Source: Candidatus Brocadia pituitae
GTDB lineage: Bacteria > Planctomycetota > Brocadiia > Brocadiales > Brocadiaceae
Length of the DNA: 64,000 nt
Reading direction: 5' to 3'
NCBI GenBank assembly: GCA_017347445.1
Contig: AP021856.1
Coordinates: 3,232,613-3,296,612, forward strand
Positions 43,110-52,714 of this stretch are shown here, piece after piece. Position 1 is the stretch's first letter. Each line of letters opens with the position of its first letter. The notes under the pieces were generated by a model. It saw nothing but the letters and a program-made list of their open reading frames with translations. It made no database searches and was not told where the DNA came from. Position numbers and translations under genes: made by a program.

Positions 43110-44744
43110 TTATACCTCCCTTACAACGGTTAATGCCCTGTTGTATGTTTTATATTCACTTCCGCAGTATCTGCAGACCGAGTGATTGTCATAAAACCTC
43201 AGCGTTGTCCCGCACTTGCATGCCCAGCCGATCTGTTTTGCAGGCACACCGGCAACAATAGCATAGTCAGGCACATCTTTTTTTACGACAGCGCCTGCTC
43301 CGATCATTGCATATCGCCCGATAGTAACTCCACAGACTATGGTGGCATTGGCGCCAATTGTTGCCCCTCTTTTCACAATGGTTTGACGGAATTCGTGTTT
43401 TCTTTCCATGAATGCCCTGGGATTGTAGACATTGGTAAATACACATGAGGGGCCGCAAAAAACCTCTTCTTCAAGAGTAACACCTTTATAAACAGACACA
43501 TTGTTTTGAATTTTACAGTTATCGCCAATGTTCACATCCGGGCCTATTTCAACATGCTTTCCAATTTTACAATTTTTACCTACCTTCGAACCCCGCAGAA
43601 TATGGGAGAAATGCCATATTTTGGCGCCTTCCCCAATTTCAACGTTCTCATCAACATAGGCGCTTTCGTGGACAAAATAATCTGAAGTTGAGGGGTTGAG
43701 GGGTTGAGGGATTGAGTAGTTGAATGCTTGAATGGTCGCATGGTTAAGTTTAGAATTGGCGATGGATTTTTCGGCTAGTTCAAGTATCTTTAGTACCCGC
43801 AATCCCTCAATACCATCTGTTCTTGGCTTCTTTCTCTGCATTACACATTCTGCAAAGTGACACAATTCCATTTTTAACGGCTCTCCTGGTTCCACTGGGA
43901 TAACCTGATGATCTGCTTTTTGTGCAATAGGAATCTTCCCGTTTCTCCACTCAATTGTGTGAGGATAAAGAAACAACTTTTCCTTGCTCACATCATCAAA
44001 TACCGCCATCGCCTTTGAACCCACCACAATCAATTTCTGTTCCTTGTATGGATGTATCCAGCTTACGAAGATATGACCTTTCACCCCATTTTTAAAATCG
44101 AGGGTGGTCAATGTAGTGTCGTAAACTCCCCTGTTAAGATAGTCTCCGCCAAAGGCTGATACATTCAGCGGTTCTTCATCTATCAGCATAAGCATGACTG
44201 ATATGTCGTGAGGGGCGAAGCTCCATAATATGTTTTCCTCCGTACGAAGTTTGCCAATATTCAATCGGTTGGAATAAACATACTGAATTTTCCCAAGTTC
44301 TCCTGAAGTTATAAGTTCTTTTAGTTTTAGAAGCGCCTGATGGTATTGGAGAATATGACCTACCATCAAGACCCTGTCGCCCTTTTCAGCAAGCCTTACC
44401 AGTTCCTCTCCTTCATGAACTGCTAAAGCAAGCGGTTTTTCTACAAAGACGTCTTTTCCTGCCAGTAATGCCTTTTTAACATATTCATAGTGGGTAATGG
44501 CAGGCGATGCTATTGCAACGGCGGTAATGTCATGATTATTCAGGATATCCACATACGAGGTTGTATAGATTACCTGTGGAAATTGCCCTTTTCTTTCAGA
44601 GAGAATATCCAGATTTGAATCACATGCAGTATGTAAGATTCCAAGCTCATGAGTGCTTCGCAGGATATTCTTCCCCCAATAACCAAGGCCAATGAGGCCA
44701 ATGAATGGTGAATGATCACATGGTTGTGATGTTGTGTTGTTCAT
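43110..44744 (-). CDS. Fusion: Gfo/Idh/MocA oxidoreductase (WbpB-like) + left-handed beta-helix acyltransferase (WbpD-like)
   Basis: A 544-aa protein. Residues 1-330 are an NAD-dependent sugar oxidoreductase with GLIGLGYWGKNILR, the DVFVEKPLAL lysine motif (K103) and H179 in FAPHDIS. Residues 356-505 are a hexapeptide-repeat acetyltransferase: GEGAKIWHFSHILRGSKVGK, CKIGKHVEIGPDVNIGDNCK, ATIGANATIVCGVTIGRYAM. The end has a zinc-ribbon-like CKCG...CRYCG. The linker (about 334-355, HATIQAFNYSIPQPLNPSTS) is a translation of a dispersed repeat. Together these domains do the oxidation and N-acetylation steps around the aminotransferase in UDP-GlcNAc(3NAc)A synthesis. Confidence 0.92.
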   Translation of the reverse strand: MNNTTSQPCDHSPFIGLIGLGYWGKNILRSTHELGILHTACDSNLDILSERKGQFPQVIYTTSYVDILNNHDITAVAIASPAITHYEYVKKALLAGKDVFVEKPLALAVHEGEELVRLAEKGDRVLMVGHILQYHQALLKLKELITSGELGKIQYVYSNRLNIGKLRTEENILWSFAPHDISVMLMLIDEEPLNVSAFGGDYLNRGVYDTTLTTLDFKNGVKGHIFVSWIHPYKEQKLIVVGSKAMAVFDDVSKEKLFLYPHTIEWRNGKIPIAQKADHQVIPVEPGEPLKMELCHFAECVMQRKKPRTDGIEGLRVLKILELAEKSIANSKLNHATIQAFNYSIPQPLNPSTSDYFVHESAYVDENVEIGEGAKIWHFSHILRGSKVGKNCKIGKHVEIGPDVNIGDNCKIQNNVSVYKGVTLEEEVFCGPSCVFTNVYNPRAFMERKHEFRQTIVKRGATIGANATIVCGVTIGRYAMIGAGAVVKKDVPDYAIVAGVPAKQIGWACKCGTTLRFYDNHSVCRYCGSEYKTYNRALTVVREV

Positions 44745-44823
44745 ATTTTAATTTTAGATATTCCTCACATTTTAATCCGGAAAATCTGATTTCATCGTCA
44801 TTCGTTAATTTTAACAATCCCCT

Positions 44824-46063
44824 TTAATCCCCTCCTTGTAAAGGAGGGGAAAGAGGGGTGGTTAATTTTGGTTGCGGCTTTGCTGCGTTCTGGCTTCTCC
44901 GCTCCGGGTTTTTACAACTTAACCACTCATTAAGCACATGAATAATATTTTCGGCAGCTTTTCCGTCACCATAGTATCGTCCATTATTATCCGACAGATC
45001 GTGTTGCCCTTTGTAATCTTTATAAAGTACATTCCAGCCGCTCTGGGTTGTCTCTACCCATTCCGTTTCGTTTCTCAGGGTAATACAAGGAACTTTAAGC
45101 CAATATGCCTCTTTTTGAATACCACCAGAATCGGTAAGGACACACTTGCTGTTTTTAAGCAACATTACCATATCAAAATATCCTAAAGGCTCAATACTGC
45201 TAACATTGTCTCTAAACTTTATCTTCATTGTCTCAAAGGCCTTTTTTGCCCTTGGGTGTACAGGAAATATGATTCTCGTGCCTGAAGATACATCATTCAC
45301 AAAATTTATTACCTCTTTCAGTCTTTCCTGGTCATCCGTATTCTCGGCGCGATGTATTGTCAAAAGACAGTAATCCTTTGATGAAACCTGCAATTGTTCC
45401 ATAATGTTTGAGCGTCTTGTTGCAATTTCTACCGCGTAGAGGAGGACGTCGTACATTACATCACCCACGTTAATAACGAAAGAAGTTGCGATGTCATCCG
45501 TGGCTTTATGGCATCGCGCATCAAAGGCATTGCACAGTTTTCCATCACTTAGAATGTTAGTAAAGCCTTCCCGCCGGAGGTTTCCAACTGCTGCCTCTGT
45601 TGGACATATGAGGATAGATGAGATATGGTCAGTAAGCACCCTGTTAATTTCTTCTGGCATATATTTGTTATAGCTTCTAAGACCAGCCTCTACATGCACT
45701 ATGGGAATATGGAGTATGGAGTTTTGAAGCGGCTAGCGCCCCACCCAGAGTTGAGTTTGTATCACCGTAGACTACAACGACGTCGGGTCTCTCTTTCAAA
45801 AGGACATCTTCCACTTTTTGAAGTATTTGCCCGGTTTGTGATCCATGAGAGCCAGAACCAACCCCAAGGTGGTAATGGGGTTCCTGAATTCCAAATTCGT
45901 CAAAAAAGATCTTAGACATGCTATAATCGTAATGCTGTCCTGTATGAATTAGTATATCCTGAACCACCATTTCAGAAGTGTTATTAAAATTTTTAATAGC
46001 TTCCGAAACAGGAAAATACTTAATAAATTGTGGTCGTGCACCAACGATATTTGCTATTTTCAT
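44824..46063 (-). pseudogene. UDP-N-acetylglucosamine 2-epimerase (WbpI/WecB family), frameshifted
   Basis: Two frames of one gene. Residues 1-118 (from 46063) read MKIANIVGARPQFIKYFPVS, HTGQHYDYSMSK, DVVVVYGDTNSTLGGALAAS. The rest (from about 45698) reads VHVEAGLRSYNKYMPEEINR, LLTIHRAENTDD, ILTDSGGIQKEAYWL-like CVLTDSGGIQKEAYWLKVPC and RYYGDGKAAENII. The break is an exact 7-bp tandem duplication (TATGGAG, 45708-45721); deleting one unit restores KLHIPIVHVEAG. The C-terminal 25 or so residues come from dispersed repeats. The enzyme would convert UDP-GlcNAc3NAcA to the manno form. It may be inactive, phase variable, or affected by an assembly error. Confidence 0.88.
44829..44849. terminator. 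GC-rich hairpin at the end of the epimerase gene
   Basis: Perfect 9-bp stem CCCCTCCTT / AAGGAGGGG with loop GTA, lying within the last codons of the epimerase reading frame. It belongs to the G-run/C-run repeat family. No clean T-run follows, so a terminator role is only possible. Confidence 0.35.
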
Positions 46064-46099
46064 AATTCTTAAAACCTAATTACTACGGAGTAATATAGA

Positions 46100-47400
46100 T
46101 AAAAAACAAATCACAAATGATTATGAAATTCCAAATAACAAGCAACAAATTTCAAATAATATCCAAAATATGAAATAACAAATCCCAAACAACAAATTAC
46201 AAATAATCTACAAATTCCAATTTTCAAAATTCAAAACTGCATTATTCTGACTTTGTTTGGTAGTTTGGCAATTGTTTATTGGGATTTATTTGTTATTTGG
46301 ATATTGTTGTTTGATGCTTCATTTTTAAATTCCAAATGACAAGTACCAAATTACAAATAATTTCCAAAATTCAAATACCAAAGCTCAAATAATACGCAAA
46401 ATGTTAAATTCCAATACTCAAATAACAAAGAATTATGAAATTCCAAATAACAAGCAACAAATTTCAAATAATTTCCAAATTTTCAATTCTCAAAGTTCCA
46501 AACTCAGGTATTTCGACTCGGTGAGTCTTGTTTGGCAGTTTGGCAATTGTGCATTGGAATTTATTTGTTATTTGGATATTGTAATTTGATGCTTCATTTT
46601 TAAATTCCAAATGACAAGTACCAAATTACAAATAATTTCCAAAATTCAAATACCAAAGCTCAAATAATACGCAAAATGTTAAATTCCAATACTCAACCAA
46701 TTAAGAAATTCCAAATAACAAATAACAAATTTCAAATAATTTCCAAATTTCAATTTTCAAAATTCAAAACAGTATTCTGACTTTGTTTGGTAGTTTGGCA
46801 ATTGTTTATTGGGATTTATTTGTTATTTGGACATTGTAGTTTGGTGCTTTATTGAAAATTCCAAATGACAAATCCCAAATCACAAATAATATCCAAAATT
46901 CAAATACCAAAGCTCAAATAATACGCAAAATGTTAAATTCCAATACTCAACCAATTAAGAAATTCCAAATAACAAGCAACAAATTTCAAATAAGTTCCAA
47001 ATTTCAATTTTCAAAATTCGAAACTGTATTATTCTGACTTTGTTTGGTAGTTTGGCAATTGTTTATTGGGATTTATTTGTTATTTGGAGATTGTAGTTTG
47101 GTGCTTTATTGAAAATTCCAAATGACAAATCCCAAATCACAAATAATATCCAAAATTCAAATACCAAAGCTCAAATAATACGCAAAATGTTAAATTCCAA
47201 TACTCAACCAATTAAGAAATTCCAAATAACAAATAACAAATTTCAAATAATTTTCAAATTTCAATTCTCTAAATTCAAAACAGTATTATTCCGGCTTTGT
47301 TTGGTAGTTTGGCAATTGTGCATTGGAATTTATTTGGTATTTGGATATTGTAGTTTGGTGCTTTACTGTTAAATTCCAAATAATTTCCAAAATCCAATTT
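46100..47400. repeat. Dispersed CAAAT/ATTTG repeat block A (five long units)
   Basis: About 1.3 kb of diverged direct repeats, with a unit of about 250-275 bp. Each unit has an A-rich half (AAATTCCAAATAACAAGCAA ... CAAATAATTTCC) and a T-rich half (TTTGTTTGGTAGTTTGGCAA ... TTATTTGTTATTTGGATATTG). The TTTGTTTGG core occurs near 46253, 46527, 46785, 47037 and 47297. There is no coding sequence; short open frames are repeat translations. Confidence 0.85.
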
Positions 47401-47427
47401 TCAAAAGTCAAAAAGAAAGCATACAAG

Positions 47428-47529
47428 CTATGGAGATCTTTTCTTGTAAAAGCCCCATAGCAATTTACCAACTTCTGCTCTTACATTTTCAATTGCCGTA
47501 TATTCTCTTTCCGTTAAGTATCCGAAATC
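47428..47529 (-). pseudogene. Four-helix-bundle protein C-terminal scrap
   Basis: Reads DFGYLTEREYTAIENVRAEV then GKLLWGFYKKRSP and stops. The FGYL-x-EEY-x(n)-GKLL pattern is the C-terminal helix of four-helix-bundle (23S rRNA intervening-sequence type) proteins. A stop precedes it directly. The remaining 47530-47713 shows nothing recognisable. Confidence 0.45.
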
Positions 47530-47713
47530 TTAAATTCATTAAAGATACTTGACCTTTTTTATAGTTCACCAAAGTCATCATGTTGCCCCCGCAACACCCA
47601 GAAACGATGAAAATCGGATGTATTGCTGTATCATGAATCAATACTGATAGTTACGTTGTTTTTTGTGGCCTTATTTTCGAGCCAGAGACACAGAGAAAGA
47701 ATCATAACACATG

Positions 47714-48166
47714 TTATTTTGGCTGCTTTTTTAACAGATTAAAAACCCTGGCGCCAGTATGCTCTGCAACCTTGCAAAGGTTTTCATCCGCAGAGACAAA
47801 AAGCCAGTCACTTTCAGAAACCAAACTAAAACATCCGAGATGTAATGCATCCAATGTTCTAAGCCCGTGTTCCTTGCCGTGTTTTTTTAACAAGTCTTCT
47901 GCCTCTGGAACAATTGCGTGACTTAGGGGCTCGATATTGAAACGAGTGATTTCTGCCTCAAATCCGTCAATTGCGTCAACTAATGACTTTTCATCTATTT
48001 CTTTACTTCTAAACCTTCTGTGTAAAGCACTGATAAACTCCAGTCACGCCAATTCCAAAATCCAGGGTTCGCTCTCTTGAGAATTTAACAGGTCGGTAAT
48101 CGCCTCCGTGCCCACTTCATTATGGAAGAATTTTGCTAGCGCCGAGGTATCAAAGAATAGAATCAT
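47714..48166 (-). pseudogene. PIN-domain toxin with single nonsense codon
   Basis: A 150-codon PIN gene: ILFFDTSALAKFFHNEVGTE (first Asp), EPWILELA then TGA at codon 41 (48044-48046), then LEFISALHRRFRSKEIDEKS, GLRTLDALHLGCFSLVSESD (central Asp) and FVSADENLCKVAE. The family has Arg at the stop position (ELARLEFISAL), so one CGA to TGA change explains it. It overlaps its antitoxin by ATGA. The rest of the frame is undamaged, which suggests recent inactivation. Confidence 0.85.
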
Positions 48167-48393
48167 ATCCTATCTTCTCTTAGTGACTTTATATCATCAC
48201 TCAACGATCCTTTACATTGCTTTAAAGCCTTCCTAACCCTCAGATAAGCCGGTTCGCCTTCTTTGCTCTTCCTTTTTCGATGCCTCGCTTTCAAGGAAAT
48301 TATCATCTCATACACTGTCATCAATTCAGAATGACCTAATGATTCAAGTTCTTTTATTGTCTGTTCTTTTATTGTCTGTTCTTTTATTTTCAT
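48163..48393 (-). CDS. Antitoxin-like protein upstream of the broken PIN gene
   Basis: A 76-aa helical protein with ELESLGHSELMTVYEMIISL, KARHRKRKSKEG and LRVRKALKQCKGSLSDDIKS. The start region contains a 15-bp tandem repeat translated as KEQTIKEQTIKE. It ends in a 4-nt ATGA overlap with the PIN pseudogene, so it is now an antitoxin without a working toxin. Confidence 0.65.
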   Translation of the reverse strand: MKIKEQTIKEQTIKELESLGHSELMTVYEMIISLKARHRKRKSKEGEPAYLRVRKALKQCKGSLSDDIKSLREDRI

Positions 48394-48414
48394 GTAAATA
48401 CCTTACTTCAATCA

Positions 48415-48943
48415 CCAAAATTCAAAACGGTATTATTCCGGCTTTGTTTGACGATTTTGAGCTTTGTTCATTTCTGTTAAATTCCAATTTTCAAATCCCA
48501 AATAATTGAGAAATTCCAAATTACAAGTAACAAATTACAAATAATATCCAAAATCCAATTACCAAAATTCCAAACTCATGTATTTCGACTCTGTGAGTCT
48601 TGTTTGGCAGTTTGGCAATTGTGCATTGGAATTTATTTGTTATTTGGATATTGTTGTTTGATGCTTTACTGTTAAATTCCAAATGACAAATCTCAAATTT
48701 CAAATAATATCCAAAATATTAAATACCAAAACCCAAACAACAAATTCCAAATAATCTACAAATTCCAATTTTCAAAATTCAAAACTGTATTATTCTGACT
48801 TTGTTTGGTAGTTTGGCAATTGTGCATTGGAATTTATTTGTTATTTGGATATTGTAATTTGGTGCTTCATTTTTAAATTCCAAATGACAAATCACAAATT
48901 TCAAATAAAACACAAAATCCAATCACCAAAATTCAAAACAGTA
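48415..48943. repeat. Dispersed CAAAT/ATTTG repeat block B
   Basis: About 530 bp with three unit cores (near 48438, 48598 and 48799), between the antitoxin and the four-helix-bundle gene. The last unit ends exactly where the four-helix-bundle frame stops (GACTTTGCAAGTAT). Confidence 0.8.
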
Positions 48944-49309
48944 TTATTCTGACTTTGCAAGTATAGAAGAGAATATTTTTTTTAATTCAACTGCCTCATT
49001 GTGAAGCACCATACCCTCTTGCCCATACTTTTCATCATTCGTTTCTACAATTAACCTTTGCCAGTAGGCTGATTCTTTTGCTTCTTTACGGCATATCTTT
49101 ATCCTCATGATAAAATCTTTCTTACTCAACGATTCATTTGCTTCTATATAATTAGCACCAACTGACCCTGAAGCTCTGACTACTTGTTTTCCATATTCTA
49201 AGTTAGAAATGTTTTTTTGTAATTGTTTTACATAAAGAGCTACATTTTTCGCAAACTGAAATGTCCTCTCCTCCAAGTCATATTGTTTGTTCGTTTGGGT
49301 TTTGTTCAT
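48944..49309 (-). CDS. Four-helix-bundle protein (23S rRNA intervening-sequence protein family)
   Basis: A 121-aa helical protein: YDLEERTFQFAKNVALYVKQ, VVRASGSVGANYIEANESLS, KKDFIMRIKICRKEAKESAY. The SxxSVGANxxEAxxSxSKKDFxxxxxxxxKEAxES pattern is diagnostic of this family. The family is often found near polysaccharide genes and in rRNA intervening sequences; its function is unclear. The last residues are encoded by the edge of repeat block B. Confidence 0.92.
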   Translation of the reverse strand: MNKTQTNKQYDLEERTFQFAKNVALYVKQLQKNISNLEYGKQVVRASGSVGANYIEANESLSKKDFIMRIKICRKEAKESAYWQRLIVETNDEKYGQEGMVLHNEAVELKKIFSSILAKSE

Positions 49310-49618
49310 TGAATTTTATTTGTTATTTGAATATTGTAATTTGGTGCTTTTCAGTATTTAAATTCCAGAATGAAAGCATGCACTATGCATAACGCAGCAA
49401 GCCGCAACCAAATCCTCCGTCCTCCCCCTTTATCCCCCTCCGAAGGGGGAGAGGGGATGAAAAAAATTTCAAAAAAGAAAGATTTTATACGGAAGAAAGA
49501 ATAGGGTCAGACCTTGAAAATAAAATATAAAATCTGGTCAGGTCTCGATTCTTGACGTTTCTCATCCCTCTCTCCCGTTTAAATGTTCAGGGTTCAGAGT
49601 TCCAGGTTTCGAATTACC
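49310..49618. other. Intergenic stretch with repeat scraps and a C-run/G-run hairpin
   Basis: About 310 bp. It starts with one CAAAT/ATTTG scrap (to 49375) and continues with CGCAGCAAGCCGCAACCAAA. It has a hairpin TCCCCCTCCGAAGGGGGA at about 49433-49451 and GGGTCAGACCTTG words like those near REP-type transposases. No gene. Confidence 0.5.
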
Positions 49619-49903
49619 TTAATAAACTTCATCGTGTGTGCCAATTCCTATCAGGAAAATGTCCTCTTCTTTCTGAGTTTCACTTTTTACAAAATCAAAT
49701 ATTATCCTCAGGTCATAACCTACACTACATGCCCATGAATCCAATAATTTCCCTTTGAGTTTATGCGTTTCTAACTGTGGGGCGAATGGATCGTTAACCA
49801 GAAGTCTTAAGGTTTCCTCAATATCATTCAACCGAGACGGATGCTTCTTAATAGTTCGCTTAAATGCCCTTGTAAATGATTTACTCCAAATGAGTGCTCT
49901 CAT
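49619..49903 (-). CDS. RelE/YafQ-type mRNA interferase toxin
   Basis: A 94-aa ParE/RelE-fold toxin: LIWSKSFTRAFKRTIKKHPS, LETHKLKGKLLDSWACSVGY, DLRIIFDFV and FLIGIGTHDEVY. The HKLKGxLxxxWACxxxxDLRIIF pattern and the final GTHDEVY are typical of YafQ/RelE-like toxins that cut mRNA on the ribosome. It overlaps its antitoxin gene by 4 nt. Confidence 0.92.
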   Translation of the reverse strand: MRALIWSKSFTRAFKRTIKKHPSRLNDIEETLRLLVNDPFAPQLETHKLKGKLLDSWACSVGYDLRIIFDFVKSETQKEEDIFLIGIGTHDEVY

Positions 49904-50127
49904 GGAGAGAACTCTTTCATTAAATCATCGACTGTGCCTTTTTTTATCTCACCTCTTGCATATTCAGCTCGCGCTTCTTTAATATTACTCGCCAATTGCT
50001 CTCGTCTTTGTTCCGTTAATCTATGACGAATAATATGAATAAGGTCTTCCTGCTGATATTCAGGTAGTGACTCAATAATTTCTATAGCTTCCTGAAAGGT
50101 TATATTTTGCCGGTTAGAAATAGACAT
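49900..50127 (-). CDS. Antitoxin partner of the RelE-type toxin
   Basis: A 75-aa helical protein: TFQEAIEIIESLPEYQQEDL, IHIIRHRLTEQRREQLASNI, KEARAEYARGEIKKGTVDDL. The IExLPxxxQEDLxxIIxxRLxExRR plan with the EARxEYxxGExKxGTVDDLMxE tail is common in antitoxins for RelE/ParE toxins. The start has AAGGAGGACTTAAAAAAAATG upstream. Confidence 0.85.
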   Translation of the reverse strand: MSISNRQNITFQEAIEIIESLPEYQQEDLIHIIRHRLTEQRREQLASNIKEARAEYARGEIKKGTVDDLMKEFSP

Positions 50128-50224
50128 TTTTTTTAAGTCCTCCTTCTTTCAAAAAAAGATTGGGATCAGACCTTGGGAAATACTTGGGGTCAACCTTTAA
50201 TGCAAGCGTGAAAGCAGGCAATCG

Positions 50225-50687
50225 GGCGAACATATCAGCATTCAAAGTATGAAATACCAAAGCTCAAATAACAAAGAATTATGAAATTCCAAATAACAAA
50301 TCTCAAATTTCAAATAATTTCCAAATTCCAATTCTCTAAATTCAAGACGGCATTATTCCAGCTTTGTTCGGCAGTTTGGCAATTGTACATTGGAATTTAT
50401 TTGGTATTTGGATATTGTTGTTTGATGCTTCATTTTTAAATTCCAAATAACAAGCAACAAATTTCAAATAATTTCCAAAAATCCAATTTTCAAAATTCCA
50501 AACAGTATTATTCCGGCTTTGTTTGGTAGTTTGGCAATTGTTTATTGGGATTTATTTGTTATTTGGAGATTGTAGTTTGATGCTTCATTTTTAAATTCCA
50601 AATGACAAGTACCAAATTCCAAATAATTTCCAAATTCCAATTCTCAATATTACAAATTTCAAATAAAACATAAAATCCAGCGTGCGG
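50225..50687. repeat. Dispersed CAAAT/ATTTG repeat block C
   Basis: About 460 bp with two to three units (cores near 50365 and 50518). It lies between the RelE-type module and the next PIN module. 50128-50224 upstream of it holds GGGATCAGACCTTGG and GGGGTCAACCTTTAA words only. Confidence 0.8.
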
Positions 50688-51140
50688 TTATTTAATAATA
50701 TCATCGAGAACTATGACTTTAATTTCCTTTATTTTTTTGAGGCTGCTGTCATTGGTTATAAAGACTTTTGCCCCATTAACTAAACCAGATACCAATTGAA
50801 TTGCATCGGGTATTTTTATCTTATATTTGACTCTTAATTTAGCACTTTCAACAGCCACACACCTGTCCATATCAGTCAATATTAGATTATTTGAATTAGT
50901 CAGCAGGTCTTCATATTCATTCATGAGTCCTTTATTTTTTTCTTCTATGGGCTTGGCGAAAACTTCAATTAAAGTGATAAATGAAGTATAAGCAGTAATA
51001 TAACCTTGACTTATATAGGAAAATAAAGGGTCAACGGCTTCAATGTATTTTTTATACTCTTCAATATAGTAAATGAACGGCGCTGTATCTATGAAAACTG
51101 AATCTATTCCCTTCAAGAGTGTAACAAGCTTCAAATCCAC
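50688..51140 (-). CDS. PIN-domain toxin
   Basis: A 150-aa PIN nuclease: GIDSVFIDTAPFIYYIEEYK (first Asp), FITLIEVFAKPI (Glu), IKIPDAIQLVSGLVNGAKVF (central Asp) and ITNDSSLKKI (ND). All acidic positions appear intact. It overlaps the antitoxin (51131-51355) by 10 nt. Confidence 0.88.
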   Translation of the reverse strand: MDLKLVTLLKGIDSVFIDTAPFIYYIEEYKKYIEAVDPLFSYISQGYITAYTSFITLIEVFAKPIEEKNKGLMNEYEDLLTNSNNLILTDMDRCVAVESAKLRVKYKIKIPDAIQLVSGLVNGAKVFITNDSSLKKIKEIKVIVLDDIIK

Positions 51141-51355
51141 TCCTCTCTCAGTTTATTTACATATTCCTGTGCATCTATTCCCTCCCAGATTTCTTTTCCA
51201 CACCCCCTGAGTTCTGTGATACTATGCTTTTTGTGTGTCCCTTCGATGCCGGTCTTCAGTAATCTTACTACTTCTAATATTTTTTTTTGTTGTGGTATCG
51301 GAAGACTTTTAATTTCTTCTACTATCTTTTTTTCTATTGGTATAGACGATTTCAC
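51131..51355 (-). CDS. Antitoxin partner of PIN toxin
   Basis: A 74-aa protein: IEKKIVEEIKSLPIPQQKKI, LEVVRLLKTG and WEGIDAQEYVNKLREEWI. The LPxxQQxxxLEVVRxL plan with a short acidic, tryptophan-ended tail matches DUF2281-like antitoxins of PIN toxins. It overlaps the toxin start by 10 nt. Confidence 0.78.
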   Translation of the reverse strand: MKSSIPIEKKIVEEIKSLPIPQQKKILEVVRLLKTGIEGTHKKHSITELRGCGKEIWEGIDAQEYVNKLREEWI

Positions 51356-51384
51356 TTTTTAAATCTCCTTTTGCAAGCAAGTAT

Positions 51385-51850
51385 TTGTGGTCAGACCCTG
51401 AATATAGAAAACAGAATTCAGCCCACAATATCCAAAATATGAAATTCCAAATAACAAATCTCAAATTTAAAATAATTTCCAAATTCCAATTCTCAAAATT
51501 CCAAACTCAGGCATTCCGACCCTGTAAGTATTGTTTTGCAATTTGGGTTTTGTTTATTGGGATTTATTTGGTATTTGGATATTGTTGTTTGGTGCTTCAT
51601 TTTTAAATTCCAAATGACAAGTACCAAATTTCAAATAATTTCCAAATTTCAATTCTCAAAATCACAACAGTATTATTCCGGCTTTGTTTGGTAGTTTGGC
51701 AATTGTGCATTGGAATTTATTTGGTATTTGGACATTGTAGTTTGATGCTTCATTTTTAAATTCCAAATGACAAGTACCAAATTCCAAATAATTTCCAAAA
51801 ATCCAATTTTCAAAATTCCAAACAGCATTATTCCGGCTTTGTCAATATCA
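51385..51850. repeat. Dispersed CAAAT/ATTTG repeat block D
   Basis: About 465 bp with three unit cores (near 51530, 51678 and 51838). It lies between the PIN module at 50688 and the broken PIN gene at 51897. Confidence 0.8.
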
Positions 51851-51896
51851 CACGATAGATTCTCATTCTATTTTCTCTTTGCGCTTTCATCTTCCC

Positions 51897-52305
51897 TCAT
51901 GTTTTTACTTTCAGCCAGTTTTCGACTTTCAGTCCATCTATTCTTTTAAAATGGTATTCATTATTTGTTATAAGGACTGCGCCATGTTCCATTACAATAC
52001 TTGCAATCAGAATGTCCGCATCGTTAAGAAGATTTCCACTTTTCTTAAGAGCGGCGTATATTCCTCCTCCCGTCCAGGAAGATCCATACGACGCTTCCAA
52101 CATGATAGAGGCATTAACTACCCGCTCAATAAAATCTTCTTCCTTATATTTTCCACTCGAACATATACCCTTAAAAAAACTCGTATACAGTAAGCCATGT
52201 TAATCCTAATGAGTCATCTTCACCGAGGGTTTCAATCTTATTTTTGATAGCTTCATTCCCTCTAAAATATTCAATAATGATATCCGTATCAAGGCAATAT
52301 ATCAA
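51897..52305 (-). pseudogene. PIN-domain toxin with homopolymer frameshift
   Basis: Read from a TTG at 52305: LIYCLDTDIIIEYFRGNEAI, then DDSLGLTWLTVYEFF, where a run of seven T (A7 at 52173-52179 on the plus strand) gives TAA. With six T the frame continues KGICSSGKYKEEDFIERVVN, LLNDADILIASIVMEHGAVL and ITNNEYHFKRIDGLKVENWL. This is a complete VapC-type PIN protein apart from the one-base shift. A homopolymer sequencing error, natural phase variation or true decay are all possible. Confidence 0.85.
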
Positions 52306-52556
52306 AGTTTGATTTCTCCCCTCTCAGAATGGTTTCTTTCTTTAAGGATGTCTTTGAAGATGTTAATCTCTTCATCGCTTTTCTCTCTCCAGATACCGAA
52401 AAGAGCTAAAAAATCATTTTTGTCAAACCTTGATGCATCTACAATTACTCTAAGTTTCTTCCCTTGCCTGAGGGATAACCTGTCTGCAATTTCCTTGGGC
52501 ATTGACAAGTGGCCATCATTTAAATATTCTGCTGTGTATGCTGCTTTGTGCCCCAT
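52302..52556 (-). CDS. AbrB-like antitoxin
   Basis: About 84 aa from the ATG at 52556, chosen for the AAAGGAG site upstream. TAEYLNDGHLSMPKEIADRL, SLRQGKKLRVIVD is the swapped-hairpin AbrB pattern; SDEEINIFKDILKERNH is the toxin-binding tail. Its stop overlaps the TTG start of the PIN pseudogene (TTGA). Confidence 0.8.
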   Translation of the reverse strand: MGHKAAYTAEYLNDGHLSMPKEIADRLSLRQGKKLRVIVDASRFDKNDFLALFGIWREKSDEEINIFKDILKERNHSERGEIKL

Positions 52557-52714
52557 TTTAAACTCCTTTCTCAACTAAATAAGTAGCAGGATGCATTTTA
52601 TACCTGTCTTATTGAATATCTCGGAAATTCCTGTTAAGTCATATTGTTCATGGTTCCGGGTTTAGGGTTAAGATGGTTCGTCATTGCTCACCACTGGATT
52701 AACTACAGAGACAC

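Noticed and set aside
44824-46063. Programmed frameshift in the epimerase gene
   Set aside because: The break is an exact 7-bp tandem duplication, not a slippery heptamer with a stimulatory structure; mutation or reversible slippage explains it better.
46401-48703. Several 60-90-codon frames such as NSNTQITKNYEIPN and IPNDKSQITNNIQN
   Set aside because: All fall within CAAAT/ATTTG repeat units and are repeat translations.
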